A stretch of 9,390 bases of DNA from an uncultured Hyphomicrobiales bacterium (GCA_903930095.1 CAIYXE010000225.1:1-9390); one strand, 5' to 3'; positions 1 through 6,527 are shown, counted from the stretch's first letter. Notes: generated by a model from the letters alone, not told the origin. Numbers and translations are program-made.

Positions 1-1
1 G

Positions 2-946
2 CGGGGCGCGCCACATGATACGCCGCCCAACCTCTCCCTCCTCGAGGAGGAAGCCTACACAGTTACGATACGGCGCCGTTTCAGTCTGGCAGGTTACAGA
101 AACGGCGACATTGTTCGTCTTCGTCTACCTCTGCCTTTGGACGGTTTCGACAAGGTTCGCGTGCTGCTGCCGTCAGCAACTGGCATCGATCATCGTGTTC
201 TTCCGGGCAGGGTCGAGGTTCGCGCAACGGTTTCTGACTCGTCGGATATCGAGATCGGCGCCGAAGTGCGCTTTACAGCACGGCCTCGCGCGCTGGCTGA
301 TCAGCCTTCGCCCACTGAAACTGAGCTCGCTCTCTGGACGCGGCCACGCGAGGGGCTTATCAAAGTAGACAGTCAGATCCATGACCTCGCCCGCTACATT
401 TCCAATGGAGTAGACGAGCCGTGGACTGTGATGGGCCGATTGTGGGACTATCTGTTCGATAAATTCCAATCGGGTTTTCTCCACTATGACCAAATTGATC
501 CCGCAGATCCTCTGGGAGCGATCCAGCGAACATGCCGTTTTGATTGCATGACAGGTTCGGCATTTCTGGCCTCGCTTTGTCGAGCACTTGGCTTTCCTGC
601 ACGGCTGGTCTCTGGCTATACGCTGAATCCAGTATTGCCTATGGCACACAGCTGGTGCGAGGTTTGGTTGCCGGGAAGCGGTTGGGCAGCATTTGATCTC
701 TACTCACTCGACCTGGCGGGGGGTGATCGTGACAGTCCTTGGCGGCATCACTTCTTCGGCAGGCTGGACCATCGCTTTGTTTCTGAACGCTATCCGCTCG
801 AATTCTGCGGCACCGGGTCTGTTCGGCTTCCGCGCGCCTGGCAACTTTTCAGTTGCCGACGGGATGAAGGAGCAGAAAGCACATACGAGGCTCTCGACAC
901 GGGCGCGCTCGTTCTTCGTGAAATTGTAAACGTCGTCAGGGGATGA
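2..946 (+). CDS. Transglutaminase-like domain protein, 5' end missing
   Basis: The frame is open from the first bases of the window, so the N-terminus lies outside it; 314 codons are visible. A TTG at 137 is possible as a start, but the residues before it (GDIVRLRLPLPLDG) fit the beta-rich N-terminal domain found in bacterial transglutaminase-like proteins, so I treat the gene as truncated by the window edge. The core domain has the expected Cys-His-Asp triad: Cys in FDCMTGSAFL (codon 545-547), followed by ALGFPARLVSGY; His in AHSWCEVW (647-649); Asp in GWAAFDLYS (695-697). The family contains thiol proteases, amidases and transglutaminases, and the sequence alone does not say which. No membrane segment is visible in the part present. 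The stop overlaps the 3' end of the convergent glycosyltransferase gene by 11 bp. Family assignment is firm; substrate is unknown. Confidence 0.87.
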   Translation, partial: RGAPHDTPPNLSLLEEEAYTVTIRRRFSLAGYRNGDIVRLRLPLPLDGFDKVRVLLPSATGIDHRVLPGRVEVRATVSDSSDIEIGAEVRFTARPRALADQPSPTETELALWTRPREGLIKVDSQIHDLARYISNGVDEPWTVMGRLWDYLFDKFQSGFLHYDQIDPADPLGAIQRTCRFDCMTGSAFLASLCRALGFPARLVSGYTLNPVLPMAHSWCEVWLPGSGWAAFDLYSLDLAGGDRDSPWRHHFFGRLDHRFVSERYPLEFCGTGSVRLPRAWQLFSCRRDEGAESTYEALDTGALVLREIVNVVRG

Positions 947-1721
947 CGAAGGCGGGGCCGGTACGGCCCATCACCGTGACAGCGCCAGACCCGAAGTCAA
1001 AAGGCGAAAGTCTCGCCCGTAACAACGCTTCGGAGCGCCGCAAGAGCGCCTCGGACGCGCCCATCTTCTCCACCAGCATCCTGTGGTGGCCCTGATGCCA
1101 CGTGTTTGCACCATGACTGACGTAGACAAAAAGACTTGGTTCGTCAGTCAAAATATGGTAGCCGCCGCTCGAACGGATCTGCCGCAGGATTGCCGTGTCT
1201 TCACCGAGCGACGCGTCCGGGCCTGATTCAGGGTAGCGTACGGGCAGGCTTCGCTCAGCCATGAGCGTATTAACGGCGACCCGTTCGGGCGAGGGACGAA
1301 AGTTCACGCGGTAGAGCAGGCGTTCCGACTGGAAGAACTGCATGAATTGCTCAAGATAGCATGCCGCCTTACCAGAGCCCCGAAGCGCATCCCACTGGCA
1401 GGTCAGCCTCTCCGGATGGTTCATGTCGTCATCGTCCCATTGACAAACAATATCTCCGTTCGCCGCCTCCCAACTCAGATTACGGAGAGCGCCGAGGCGC
1501 AGCTTGGAAGAAGGCAGAACCAGGCGCAGGTCTTCACGATCATAGTCCTTGAGGATCCGTCTCACTGGCTCCGCTGCCGAGGGATCCGCAACATCCAGAA
1601 CAATAACCATTTCCCGCCGCGGATGGGTCTGTCTGCAGTAGTCGGAAATGCTGCGCCGAAGAAAAGACAATCGCTCTGGCAATGGCTGCGTCACCATCAG
1701 ACAACTAATCAAGGGCAGCAT
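936..1721 (-). CDS. Glycosyltransferase family 2 (GT-A fold)
   Basis: This 261-aa protein starts with a beta-strand/helix typical of GT2 enzymes (PLISCLMVTQ, then LRRSISDYCRQTH). The nucleotide-sugar and metal-binding acidic motif is visible as QWDDDDMNHPERL (Asp 96-99). A GEDTAIL segment (Glu174-Asp175) is a good candidate for the catalytic-base region. No transmembrane helix is visible, so it is probably cytoplasmic or peripheral, transferring a sugar from a nucleotide donor to a lipid- or polymer-linked acceptor. Donor and acceptor cannot be read from sequence. The ATG at 1721 is preceded by a weak AGG at about 7 nt. It is transcribed away from the methyltransferase gene and ends inside the transglutaminase-like gene on the other strand. 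It is only distantly similar by eye to the second GT2 in the window. Confidence 0.88.
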   Translation of the reverse strand: MLPLISCLMVTQPLPERLSFLRRSISDYCRQTHPRREMVIVLDVADPSAAEPVRRILKDYDREDLRLVLPSSKLRLGALRNLSWEAANGDIVCQWDDDDMNHPERLTCQWDALRGSGKAACYLEQFMQFFQSERLLYRVNFRPSPERVAVNTLMAERSLPVRYPESGPDASLGEDTAILRQIRSSGGYHILTDEPSLFVYVSHGANTWHQGHHRMLVEKMGASEALLRRSEALLRARLSPFDFGSGAVTVMGRTGPAFVIP

Positions 1722-1964
1722 TCTTTACCTGTCAACAACTCGTGGCTTTCTAGGCCAGAAACCCTAGCAGATCGTACAGATAAAGTTAGGCAGCACGACA
1801 ATGTAATTGCAAGGCTCCATTTCGCACGATATTGAGAGGAAGGAAGCTAGCATTCGTTCTTTGTTCCCTACTCGGCCGCTCATCCAGATCGAACTGGCCG
1901 TTGAGCTTGCCGGGTAACATCAACGGCGTATTCGTGGCTCGCTTCAATCGCTGAGGTGGGAAGA
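1722..1964. other. Divergent intergenic region
   Basis: This 243-bp gap separates the start codons of the minus-strand glycosyltransferase and the plus-strand methyltransferase, so promoters for both should lie here. I see no gene in it. A weak plus-strand sigma70-like pair is TTGCAA (1807-1812) and TATTGA (1830-1835) with a 17-nt spacer; both hexamers match consensus poorly. A short inverted repeat, CTAGG-N8-CCTAG, lies at 1751-1768. A better inverted repeat close to the methyltransferase start is listed separately. Confidence 0.5.
1897..1927. promoter_or_regulatory. 8-bp perfect inverted repeat upstream of methyltransferase
   Basis: GCCGTTGA (1897-1904) and TCAACGGC (1920-1927) are exact reverse complements separated by 15 nt. 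The right arm ends 37 nt before the ATG at 1965. It could be an RNA hairpin in the 5' leader or a repressor operator. There is no U-tract, so it does not look like a terminator. Function is not shown by the sequence. Confidence 0.4.
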
Positions 1965-2504
1965 ATGTACGAGTTCAGTCACGACTGGTTCTCCAGCAAC
2001 ATTCCAGGATTTTCAAGACATCTTGCTCATTTGCGGGACAAACCCTGCACCGCACTGGAGATTGGAAGCTATGAAGGGCGGTCGGCAGTATGGCTGCTGG
2101 ACAATATTCTCACCAATGAACAGTCTAGACTTACTTGCATTGACATCTTTGAGCAGCCGCTTCTAAGCAAGAATCTCAAGTCATCATCCGGAAGCCACAA
2201 GACACAGTTTATTCTCGGTGCTTCGGCGAGGATACTTAAGACTTTGCCTCTGCGGTTCTTTGATTTTGTCTACATCGACGGTTTTCACGGTCAGGTAGAA
2301 GTGCTTGAGGATGCTGTCCTGTCTTTCCGTCTTGCCAAGACTGGCGCAATGATATGCTTCGACGATTATGCTTGGAATGATCCCAAGCTAAATCGTCACG
2401 GGACTCCCAAGATCGCAATTGATGCATTCCTGAATATCTACAATAAGAAGATCGACATTGTCGATGTCGGCTATCAGATCTGGATAAGGAAGAAATCTGA
2501 GTGA
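1965..2504 (+). CDS. Class I SAM-dependent methyltransferase
   Basis: The 179-aa product has a Rossmann-type methyltransferase core. Motif I is ALEIGSYEGRSA (Glu32-Gly34-Gly38) for SAM binding, an acidic residue follows at LTCIDIF (Asp60), the strand-4 region reads DFVYIDGFH (101-108), and CFDDY follows at 131-135. The YIDG..H and DDY pattern resembles the Methyltransf_24 / catechol O-methyltransferase-like group, often found in polysaccharide and secondary-metabolite clusters. The frame also opens with GTG at 1956, but the GAGG at 1953-1956 sits 8 nt from the ATG at 1965, which I prefer. Base composition looks AT-richer and codon choice differs (AGA, ATA, AAT, AAG) from the flanking genes, suggesting a separate origin. 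The acceptor, perhaps a sugar hydroxyl, is unknown. It lies 63 bp upstream of the next plus-strand gene in the same direction. Confidence 0.83.
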   Translation: MYEFSHDWFSSNIPGFSRHLAHLRDKPCTALEIGSYEGRSAVWLLDNILTNEQSRLTCIDIFEQPLLSKNLKSSSGSHKTQFILGASARILKTLPLRFFDFVYIDGFHGQVEVLEDAVLSFRLAKTGAMICFDDYAWNDPKLNRHGTPKIAIDAFLNIYNKKIDIVDVGYQIWIRKKSE

Positions 2505-2567
2505 ACAGAGACGTTTTCTATTTTAACAAGTCCACATGTCCTCAACGGCAATGATCCGAGGCTTACC

Positions 2568-2927
2568 TTGCTGCTGACCCTTTCTCTTCCCATCATCAAT
2601 CCGAATATGACGGAGGCGAGTATCGATGCCGTCTACATCGAGGTTGGGGCCAATGTGCGATTAGGCAGCAAACTCGTAGATCTGATCGTCGATCTTAGCG
2701 CCGCAGTGCCGCATGACTGCCCGCCAATCAGCTACTACCGCCTCTTGACTCAAGAGAGTGCGTGCCTCAGGCGGATTGATGTGGGACGCGGCGGCAGCAT
2801 CGCACCGGGGACAGTTTTTGCCCTATTCAGCACGGATCCTGAAGAAAGTCTTGACTCAAAGCCCGCCCGGCAAATCCGCGTGTCTGTAGCTGGCATCATC
2901 AAGCAAGAGGAATGGCCAGAGTTCTGA
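2568..2927 (+). CDS. Lipoyl-domain-like protein lacking the attachment lysine
   Basis: The 119-aa product reads like an E2-type lipoyl domain: LSLPIINPNMTEASID (5-20) matches the usual LP.LG..MTEG.I start, VGANVRLGSKLVDLIVDLS (26-44) matches the G..V..G..L.EIETDKA turn, and DVGRGGSIAPGTVFALFS (71-88) matches the closing strands. At the lipoyl lysine, the expected DKA reads DLS, so Leu43 replaces Lys. A 10-15 residue insertion follows. Its C-terminal half parallels the true lipoyl protein at 4294-4599 (LRR, then APG, then a FALFS or LAIFS strand, then an acidic EE stretch), suggesting paralogy. The start is TTG with GAGG at 2558-2561, 6 nt upstream; in-frame codons back to the stop at 2502 hold no ATG, GTG or other TTG. 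It cannot be lipoylated normally, so a structural or docking role is likely. The stop overlaps the next gene by 16 bp. Confidence 0.68.
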   Translation: MLLTLSLPIINPNMTEASIDAVYIEVGANVRLGSKLVDLIVDLSAAVPHDCPPISYYRLLTQESACLRRIDVGRGGSIAPGTVFALFSTDPEESLDSKPARQIRVSVAGIIKQEEWPEF

Positions 2928-4297
2928 GTCGCATGCAGATTCCTCTCCATCTGAGATCGTGGGATCTCGAAGATTTTGTGGTCGTCCGGTCCGGCCTCCG
3001 CTGGTTATGCCCGGATGGGCACATGTGCCAGCCAGGAGAGACCATTGCCTACTGCAACATCGGCTTCCGCCCCAGGCGATCCACGCAGGTAAAGCCCATG
3101 CCCTTCAAGGCAGAATTCCGGGATCTTCAGATTGCCATTTCCAGCCCGTTGAGTGGCGTCTTGCGGCAGAATGCGGATATCTCAAAGGGCGGTTTCTTCG
3201 ATCTCCATGAGGGTACATTCGTTTGGAAGGACGGGTTTACAATTGGGAACATCGAGGCCAGCGCCCCGGGCAACTACCAAAACTGCGCAGCATCATGCGG
3301 GCTGATCATGCTTGCTGGACGGCGGATGACCGAAATTGCGGAGATTCGCTCGGGCCTTCTGACGGGCTGGCATGATCGCAGCCGCGCCTGGACACTTAGT
3401 AGGCCGGGGAAAATGGGAACACTTCTCAGCCTCGGCATCTGCGAGATGGATGGCGTCATCCGGGGCGAGAAGTCAGCGTTCCTGGAAATTCTCGGGGAAG
3501 CTGGTGTACCGATGCAGGTGGTGTTTGTTCCTGACACGCCACTGGTTCCGAATAGCCGCGTTCTGGCCGGACAGTTGAGCAGGACGAAGCCAGAGTTCGA
3601 GGCCATATCCAGAAGCCTTTCTGGGGCTCTTGCGACCAGCGATCCACTCGTGAGCCCTGATGACTGGTTATTCGCGGGAGCACTGCTGAGGCAACTTGGG
3701 AGCTGCCCTATCGCTGACGAGTATGAACTGCTCACCGCCGGCGGATTGCAACAGGCGAGCTCCGCCGACGCCCTCATCCTGTCGCTCAGCGCCGAGCTTT
3801 CACTCCTAATGCAGCACCGTGAGTTGGGCTATGAGTGCGGGTTCCACGGCTACAGACTGGGAGGTTTAAGCCCCGCATTCAAGGAGATCGTGAAGCGTGA
3901 GTTCATACTGGTACGGCGGTCGATCGAAGAGATACGCGAGGATTATACGAAACTCATCGGCCTGATCCGCCAACGCCGACCGGATGCGCTAGTCCTTGTT
4001 TATAATTGCATCTCCAGCAGCGGACATGATGACTTACAGTGTTATGCGTCCTTTGACGCTCCACTCAACCAGCACGTTTCTTCGGTCAGGAACAAGGACC
4101 TCAATCTCATGCTGGGCGATCTGGCCCGGGAGTATGACATCGCCATTATCGATGCCGATGCAATCGCCGCGGATATTGGCGGGCGCCAGCACTTGAGCGG
4201 GGTGCACCAGAGCGGCACCATGCAGACAGAAATCCGCCGCGCGATCACAGACATATTGCGAAGCCGGGGCTTTCCCGGCTTCCGGGCTGCTGATTAG
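2912..4297 (+). CDS. Barrel-sandwich-like N-terminus fused to SGNH-like domain
   Basis: This 461-aa protein has two visible parts. Residues about 10-115 resemble a biotinyl/lipoyl barrel-sandwich domain (CPDGHMCQPGETIAYCNI at 33-50, then LQIAISSPLSGVLR at 72-85) with no lysine in the usual turn. Residues about 285-450 align by eye with the SGNH-like protein at 8214-9005: ADALILSLSAE against ADVFVLSIQPE, LVLVYNCISSSG against ILIYNMSSFVPG, and DIAIIDADAIAA against GISVIDVDRVLA. The Asp-x-x-His block reads SGVH, so His432 is kept and Asp is Ser429. No Gly-Asp-Ser nucleophile motif is visible. The middle region (120-280) is unassigned. An AGAGG lies only 1 nt from the ATG at 2912, so the ATG at 2933 remains possible. 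It probably shares a transcript with the lipoyl-like gene it overlaps, and ends 4 bp inside the convergent lipoyl gene. Confidence 0.7.
   Translation: MARVLSRMQIPLHLRSWDLEDFVVVRSGLRWLCPDGHMCQPGETIAYCNIGFRPRRSTQVKPMPFKAEFRDLQIAISSPLSGVLRQNADISKGGFFDLHEGTFVWKDGFTIGNIEASAPGNYQNCAASCGLIMLAGRRMTEIAEIRSGLLTGWHDRSRAWTLSRPGKMGTLLSLGICEMDGVIRGEKSAFLEILGEAGVPMQVVFVPDTPLVPNSRVLAGQLSRTKPEFEAISRSLSGALATSDPLVSPDDWLFAGALLRQLGSCPIADEYELLTAGGLQQASSADALILSLSAELSLLMQHRELGYECGFHGYRLGGLSPAFKEIVKREFILVRRSIEEIREDYTKLIGLIRQRRPDALVLVYNCISSSGHDDLQCYASFDAPLNQHVSSVRNKDLNLMLGDLAREYDIAIIDADAIAADIGGRQHLSGVHQSGTMQTEIRRAITDILRSRGFPGFRAAD
4261..4281. terminator. Hairpin near the convergent gene ends, possible terminator
   Basis: AAGCCGGG (4261-4268) and CCCGGCTT (4274-4281) form a perfect 8-bp stem with a 5-nt loop. 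It lies inside the last codons of the plus-strand gene and about 13 nt past the stop of the minus-strand lipoyl gene. No T-run follows on either strand, so a classical intrinsic terminator is doubtful. For the minus-strand operon it is in the right place to stabilise or end the transcript. Confidence 0.35.
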
Positions 4298-4599
4298 GCA
4301 ATGTTGAAGTTCACCTGCAGTTCCGCCAGTTTCTCCGGTGTGTCGGGCAATTCCTCACCTGCGTCATCGCTGAAGATCGCCAACGGGAGGCCCGGTGCGC
4401 CCCACTCGCCTTCGGCGCTGAATGTGCGCCGCAGGATGCCGGCCTGTCCTGCCGAGACTTCGATCAACGCCTTGTGTGTTTCAAGTTCGACAACGAGGTC
4501 ACCGGACCGAAACTGATGGCCAGGTTCACCATGCCACTCCAGCACGCGCATCTCTTCCACATCTTCAATTCCCATGGGTAATTTGAGTGAGTATATCAT
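4294..4599 (-). CDS. Stand-alone lipoyl-domain carrier protein
   Basis: The 101-aa product is essentially one lipoyl domain, with the canonical turn SGDLVVELETHKALIEV placing the lipoyl lysine at Lys43 and the expected strand GILRRTFSAEGEW-GAPGLPLAIFS. A tail of about 20 residues follows. There is no peripheral-subunit-binding domain and no acyltransferase core, unlike a normal E2. It would swing an acyl group taken from the E1 enzyme encoded just upstream. The frame runs further upstream (to 4758), but ATG 4599 has AGAGGA 5 nt before it and begins exactly at the domain (MIYSLKLP). Its start lies 35 bp inside the E1-beta gene, implying translational coupling. It needs a lipoate-protein ligase or LipB/LipA supplied from elsewhere. 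The biotinyl alternative is less likely, as the ETHKA context fits lipoyl domains and lacks the Met-Lys-Met of biotinyl domains. Confidence 0.88.
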   Translation of the reverse strand: MIYSLKLPMGIEDVEEMRVLEWHGEPGHQFRSGDLVVELETHKALIEVSAGQAGILRRTFSAEGEWGAPGLPLAIFSDDAGEELPDTPEKLAELQVNFNIA

Positions 4600-5611
4600 G
4601 TCTATCCTCTTCTGTTGATGATGGGTGGGGGGATAGCAAGCCGCGAACGGCGCTGGCGATGCGCTCGGCGCTGGGCAGGCAGGCTGCTTCAAGCACGGGG
4701 TTCGACGACACGGGCGCAGGGAGCGCGCCCACCCGCGCCGCCGCCATGGAGGTGCCACGCTCTTGGAGGCGAGCGATTATCTCCGCGCCAACGCCACAGG
4801 TGAGTTGCCCCTCCTCCACGGTGACAAGCGCGGCGGTCCGCGTGACGGATGCCGAAATGGTTTCGATGTCGAGAGGTGCCAGGCTGCGCAGTTCGATGAC
4901 CTCCGCCGACAGGCCCTCGCCTGCCAGCGAGGTGGCGGCCTGAAGCGCAGCACGCGTCATCCATGAGTGCGATACGATGGTCACATCGGCACCAGGCCGG
5001 CGCAGCAGGGCTTCACCGAGGGGCGTCAGCGTCTCCGCAACAGGCACTTCGCCCGCAACCGGGAACAGGCGCTTGTGATCGATGAAGACGACGGGCCCCT
5101 CCTCGCGCAGTGCTGACTTCATCAGGCCATAGGCGTCGGCTGGTGTCGAGGGCGCGACGACCTTGAGGCCTGGAACGGACATCAGCCACGCTTCAAGGCA
5201 CTGCGAGTGGGCAACGCCTTGCCCCTTTGCGCCGGCCGTTGTCTTGATGACCAACGGAATCCGGATCTGACCGCCCGACTTGAATTTCGCCTTGGCTCCG
5301 TAATTGACAAGCGGATCAAGCCCAAGCATCAGAAAGTCCATGTAGGTGATGTTGATCAGCGGCCGCAGGCCTGACGCCGCTGCACCCACGGCGAGGCCGG
5401 TCATTGCGGCCTCAGCCACCGGCATATCCCGCACGCGGCCGGGCCCGAAACGCTCAAAGAGGCCGGAAAACTCCTTATAGGGGCCGCCGAATGATCCGAT
5501 GTCCTGCCCCAGAAGCATGATCCTCGGATCGCGCGCCATCTCCTCCGCCAAAGCCCGGGCAATAGCTTCGTTGAAGAACATCTTCCTTGAGGTGGATGTT
5601 TCACCAGACAT
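4565..5611 (-). CDS. 2-oxo-acid dehydrogenase E1 beta subunit
   Basis: The 348-aa product has the normal E1-beta length and order. An N-terminal pyrimidine-binding domain begins MFFNEAIARALAEEM, then LLGQDIGSFGGPY (34-45) and VRDMPVAEAAMTG (60-72), where Glu67 is the residue that activates ThDP. VAHSQ supplies His135. A transketolase C-terminal domain follows, with AEVIELRSLAPLD (236-248) and LVTVEEGQ (262-269). With E1-alpha it should form an alpha2-beta2 ThDP enzyme that decarboxylates a 2-oxo acid and reductively acylates the neighbouring lipoyl carrier. The open frame extends to 5839, but the ATG at 5611 begins just before the conserved domain, has GAGG 9 nt upstream, and overlaps the E1-alpha stop by 11 bp. 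It resembles pyruvate, acetoin and branched-chain E1-beta proteins about equally; I cannot fix the substrate. Active-site residues look intact. Confidence 0.9.
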   Translation of the reverse strand: MSGETSTSRKMFFNEAIARALAEEMARDPRIMLLGQDIGSFGGPYKEFSGLFERFGPGRVRDMPVAEAAMTGLAVGAAASGLRPLINITYMDFLMLGLDPLVNYGAKAKFKSGGQIRIPLVIKTTAGAKGQGVAHSQCLEAWLMSVPGLKVVAPSTPADAYGLMKSALREEGPVVFIDHKRLFPVAGEVPVAETLTPLGEALLRRPGADVTIVSHSWMTRAALQAATSLAGEGLSAEVIELRSLAPLDIETISASVTRTAALVTVEEGQLTCGVGAEIIARLQERGTSMAAARVGALPAPVSSNPVLEAACLPSAERIASAVRGLLSPHPSSTEEDRHDILTQITHGN

Positions 5612-6527
5612 CAGCCAATGCCTCGGAGAGGTTGGGAAACGGCGACTTGTCGGCAAAGTCCATCGCGGCAGTAACCTCGGCGTCGACATCCGCCTCCAGC
5701 TCCTGGAGGGTTTCATCACCAAGTCCGGCGGCCAGCCTCGCAATGGGGCAGCGCTTCCGGATGGCCGCAAGCTCCGCAGCGCTGCGTGTTTCCCGGGTGG
5801 ATGTTGAGTGCGGCGAAAAACGCTCTGACAGGCACTCAAGAAAGGCGGGGCCCCCGCCGCCGCGCGCTACAGCCACAAATTCCGCCACCGCCGTCCTAAC
5901 GGCAAGGACGTCCATGCCATCGACGGTCAGTCTAGGCACGCCGAAAGGCGCCGCTAGGTCCGAGAGTCGCGCTGCGGCCAGCGCATCCGACCGGCGGGTT
6001 GAAATCGACATCTGATTGTTGTTGCAGACCAGCACCAGCGGAAGCCGCCAAAGTGCGGCAATATTCAACGTTTCGTGCAAGGCGCCGGAGCCACAGGCCC
6101 CATCGCCGAAAATGCAGACCACAGCACCGGAGCAACCTTCAGTAGCGAGACCCAGTGCCACGCCGGCCGCAATGGTAAGATTACCGCCAACCACGGCGTG
6201 GGCGCCCAAGAAGCCCAGCGCGGGCTGCGCAAGGTGCCCTCGACCGCCTTTTCCCCTGTTAGTCCCCGCTACCTTGCCAAGAAGTTCAGCCATGACAGCG
6301 CCGGAATCAAGCCCACGCGCCAAGGCCGGGCCGATCGACCTTCCGCTGCAGAGCAATTGATCCTGCGGCCCGAGTGCATCGCAAACTCCGACGGCGACCG
6401 CTTCTTCCCCCGATGAAAACAATTGGAAGCCGTGATCGCTTCGAGCAAGCAATGCTTGCTCGAAGTGCCGGATGAGAATCATCTTGCGCAAAAGCAAGAG
6501 CAGGTCAGGTGCAAGGCCAGGCGTCAT
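5601..6527 (-). CDS. 2-oxo-acid dehydrogenase E1 alpha subunit
   Basis: The 308-aa product is a PdhA/AcoA-type E1-alpha. It shows FSSGEEAVAVGVCDAL (37-52), GHLAQPALGFLGAHAVVGG (97-115), and the ThDP/Mg motif GDGACGSGALHETLNIA...VCNNNQ (Gly141 to Asn171). The MSIST segment (173-177) matches the conserved loop after that motif. It is slightly shorter than many E1-alpha proteins (about 320-360 aa). One clear oddity is that the segment normally reading T-H-R-x-H-G-H is SGRSIGP (61-67), so its usual histidines are gone. That segment lies near the cofactor entrance in known structures, so substrate handling may differ. The start ATG shares an ATGA with the stop of the upstream SGNH-like gene, and the stop overlaps the E1-beta start. 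Its partner is the adjacent E1-beta; the acyl acceptor is presumably the lipoyl protein at the end of the operon. Confidence 0.9.
   Translation of the reverse strand: MTPGLAPDLLLLLRKMILIRHFEQALLARSDHGFQLFSSGEEAVAVGVCDALGPQDQLLCSGRSIGPALARGLDSGAVMAELLGKVAGTNRGKGGRGHLAQPALGFLGAHAVVGGNLTIAAGVALGLATEGCSGAVVCIFGDGACGSGALHETLNIAALWRLPLVLVCNNNQMSISTRRSDALAAARLSDLAAPFGVPRLTVDGMDVLAVRTAVAEFVAVARGGGGPAFLECLSERFSPHSTSTRETRSAAELAAIRKRCPIARLAAGLGDETLQELEADVDAEVTAAMDFADKSPFPNLSEALADVW

Noticed and set aside
137..946. TTG at 137 as the true start of the transglutaminase-like protein
   Set aside because: The frame is open to the window edge and the upstream residues fit the family's N-terminal domain, so the start lies outside the window.
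1347..1835. 162-aa plus-strand frame opposite the first glycosyltransferase
   Set aside because: It is a shadow of a well-supported gene and its translation has no recognisable domain.
2502..2567. Fusion of the methyltransferase and lipoyl-like genes through a lost stop
   Set aside because: They are in the same frame separated by a TGA, but the residues between resemble neither domain, and the second gene has its own GAGG-TTG start.
2501..2577. Short frames (GTG 2501, 17 codons; ATG 2536, 13 codons) as leader peptides
   Set aside because: Both are very short, without good Shine-Dalgarno sequences or regulatory-codon runs; the TTG at 2568 explains the region.
4600..4758. Longer N-terminus of the lipoyl protein
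   Set aside because: The extra residues (Arg/Pro/Cys-rich) are read inside the E1-beta gene in another frame; the ATG at 4599 has a strong AGAGGA and matches the domain start.
5612..5839. 76-residue N-terminal extension of E1-beta
   Set aside because: It lies within E1-alpha coding sequence in another frame and has no E1-beta-like features; the ATG at 5611 fits family length and coupling.
5499..6416. Several plus-strand frames of 100-140 aa opposite E1-alpha
   Set aside because: They result from high-GC antisense bias; the minus-strand translation has clear ThDP motifs.
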